From Artocarpus heterophyllus (Eukaryota; Streptophyta; Magnoliopsida; Rosales; Moraceae): a stretch of 64,000 bases of DNA. The translations under genes were made by a program, and so were the position numbers. The stretch spans positions 10,255,770 to 10,319,769 of the forward strand of contig CM046333.1 of assembly GCA_025403435.1 (NCBI GenBank), read 5' to 3'. Numbering within the stretch: position 1 is the first letter of the stretch; each line of letters starts with the position of its first letter. The notes beneath the pieces are model-generated. The model saw only the letters and a program-made list of their open reading frames with translations. It was not told the origin of the DNA and did no database searches. Below, piece after piece: positions 61,821 through 64,000 of this stretch.

Positions 61821-62514
61821 TCTTTGTCATGGTCATGTCACGTGTACCATTTCTCTAATGTCTGTTAGAGTGTAAAAGATTATATATTTTTTTTTATTAA
61901 AAATCTCGAACGATGAGAATGATTAATTCTGGTCTCTGAATCTGTTTCCCACGAAGATATAGTGGCATACAACTCACATTCTCTTTGTTCCAGAAGAGAG
62001 AAAAAATGATGCAGGAAAAACTAAGATAAATTAACATTGTTAACATTTAATTTGTTATTTCTATTGGTTAGTTTATTTGTTGTTATTTTTAGTATTTTCT
62101 TGTACAGCTTTTATCGTTTAGAGGGCTATATAAGCCTAAACTTAGAAATGTCATTCGACTTAGACTATTGAAAATTAAATACAAATTTAAGTGTTTTTTT
62201 GTTGAAGATTTTTTCTTTTGAGGGTTTTTTTAAGTAGGTTTTTGAATTTTTTATCTGCGTTAGGCTGATAAAAACTCATTTTTCTTAATTTCGCGCGAAA
62301 AACTAACCAAGCGCTAAACTTACTATCACACTGACAGATTTTTTTATTTTTTTATTTTTGTTTTTTGAGTGCGGTCCTAACTAAGATAGAAGTTCCATGC
62401 TTACAAAGCAATGTTTTCCATAATTGATTACCTTGCTGTATATTGAGCCGATGACCCAAAATTGATCAAGTGGAGGAGGTTAAACCGATTACAAGAACAA
62501 AGGAAAAGGGCATT

Positions 62515-62640
62515 TGACAAATGCAATCAGAACTAATTTTTTGGTTTAAAATATTATGACATATAAAAGCTTTATATTGTAATAATTTTTACCTTTTTAT
62601 TATAATATATAAAAACTTTATGCGTTTCTCTAATAAAAAA
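62515..62640. repeat. Degenerate MITE copy
   Basis: It starts CATTTGACAAATGCAATCAG and contains TATGACATATAAAAGCTTTA and TATAATATATAAAAACTTTA, diverged motif copies. Confidence 0.5.
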
Positions 62641-64000
62641 AATTGGCTCTAGTCATACTTCTCATATACCTTAAAAGTAATCATTTAAAGTATCGACTAA
62701 ATTTTTATAAATACAATCTTTTAAAATTTACATTTTACAAACGTAACACTTGTTTAAATGAAACATAATTAAAATAAATAAATAATATAAATAATACTAT
62801 AAGAAATTTTTTTTTTATAAATTAAGTATGAATAAATATATTTAATACGCAAGTTTCAAAAATGCATATTTTTCTTTGTTCCCCTTCTTACTTACGTCGC
62901 CAATATGAGTTCATAATTAAAATAAGACTTGGATTATCCTTCATCTTTTTGAGAAATGCTTGGCGTGGCCGTACCAAAAGCAGCTTTAGAAGGCAGACAG
63001 TTTATCGAAATTATCCTCTTTATAATCTGTAATCTGTGCTTGGTTTAATAATTGTCGTTTTGTGGTCAAAAGAAGCTCCGGCCTTTCCAGCCAAAGAAGG
63101 AAAAAAAAAAAAAAAGAAGGTAACGTGGAATAATCAATTCACTTGGATAGCTACCTACAATTATTGGATTGATCTACGTAAGCTTAATGACGATCTCTTC
63201 TAAAATTATGAAATATCAAACATTTTACTCTTCTCTTTTTCGTTTGTTATCCTGGTTTGTTTGTTTCACAATTCATAAATCTTTAAAAGAACGGTTAAAA
63301 TTAATAATTTTAATTTAAAATTAAATATATTTAAGACGTCTTTAAAATATTAAGGTTGGAAATAAATTTTTTCGCCTTCCAAATAGTGTCACATAAGACG
63401 GGGTGAGAGGCGATCGGGTTGTTTAAGATTACCCTTTAAGATTCAAGACGGTGCAAATAACTCGGGCACGTACCTATTCACCACACAACACTGTCAGGGG
63501 ATCAAATTTCAAAATCTATGCTTTAGGGCCACTTTCACAATCTGGTCCCAAATAATCCTTTTTTATTTTTTCCTTTTGGGCACGTAACCAACCCCCTTGC
63601 TTTAATGCACACAGGACAAGGTTCATTTACTCAATTTCGTCGAGAAATTAAACACAAATCTTAAACGGTAACAAATATGCAATGTGCGCCACTGTATTGT
63701 CACGGTGCATACACAATCGAGTTTTTTGTTTTTCTTTTGGTAGTTAAGGAAGGATCCAGAATTTTTTGTTGAAAAGTGGACACATTTTGCTCAGTAAAAA
63801 AAAAAAAAAAAAAAACTTAAAGTTCGTGTTTGGTGTTTCCAACCAAGCCTGACAAACAATTCTGGCTTCCACTCTCAGACAGTGAGATCCAACTTAACAA
63901 ATCCTTGCACCATTTCTATTACTGCTTACCCCTCCTTATTTTTTCAACGCTCAAACTCATCCGGCTTGTTCTTAATTTTCTTTCCAACCAAAGTTAACTC

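Larger units (their letters stand above)
60224..64000. other. Gene-poor right end of the window
   Basis: No supported gene. It contains the MITE array at 61160-61820, weaker copies near 60965-61100 and 62515-62640, a possible third Harbinger-type copy near 60880-60985 (CAGGCCTGTTTGTCTC ... GTTACAGTATTTTTTTCT), and A-runs near 63100 and 63798. The last 200 bases show no gene start. Confidence 0.6.

Noticed and set aside
1..64000. A new multi-gene defence or biosynthetic cluster
   Set aside because: The six intact genes are of unrelated families, on both strands, with long spacers and no shared pathway.

Overview
This is nuclear DNA of a flowering plant, most likely a eudicot. It is AT-rich and sparse in genes. 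The genes have GT-AG (and a few GC-AG) introns, and the products are plant-specific: an Alfin-like PHD protein, an RWP-RK factor, a BIG GRAIN 1-like protein and a PPR gene relic. Much of the rest is LTR retrotransposon, LINE and MITE sequence. I saw no rRNA gene, tRNA gene or CRISPR array, and nothing that looks bacterial or organellar.

Layout from left to right: (1) 1-2527, minus: an Alfin-like histone reader, with its 3' end outside the window. (2) 4988-6595, minus: a PPR gene broken by stops, frameshifts and a 196-bp MITE with an 8-bp target duplication. (3) 8227-18819: a structurally complete 10.6-kb Ty3/gypsy element in minus orientation. It has two 624-bp LTRs, a 5-bp target duplication (ATGTC), a PBS, a polypurine tract, gag and pol with dual RNase H, and a separate plus-strand gene between pol and the 3' LTR. 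That architecture fits the Tat/Retand group. (4) 18933-19717: a hAT-like non-autonomous element. (5) 20043-21925, minus: an uncharacterised plant protein with a PDZ-like stretch. (6) 22469-24814, minus: an RWP-RK transcription factor of six exons. (7) 25640-28115, minus: a dead, 5'-truncated LINE. (8) 28926-32812, plus: a ten-exon plastid-type omega-amidase (NIT2-like). (9) About 33.0-46.3 kb: gene-poor sequence with many MITEs. (10) 46864-48222, plus: an intronless BIG GRAIN 1-like gene. (11) 48.2-56.1 kb: gene-poor, with MITEs and a MULE-like element. (12) 56122-60223, plus: a five-exon Raf/TKL-like protein kinase. (13) 60.2-64.0 kb: gene-poor, with a tandem triplicate of one MITE.

The genes do not form a pathway or cluster; they are unrelated neighbours. 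The most interesting material is in the repeats: a plus-strand gene inside the retrotransposon with its own TATA box and poly(A) signal; a stop-codon pattern in the element that suggests cytosine deamination; a local swarm of about 16 copies of one short MITE family with an internal duplicated motif; and a Harbinger-like MITE present twice in opposite orientations. I did not find a convincing new multi-gene system. All exon boundaries were placed by eye from splice consensus, reading frame and protein-family memory.
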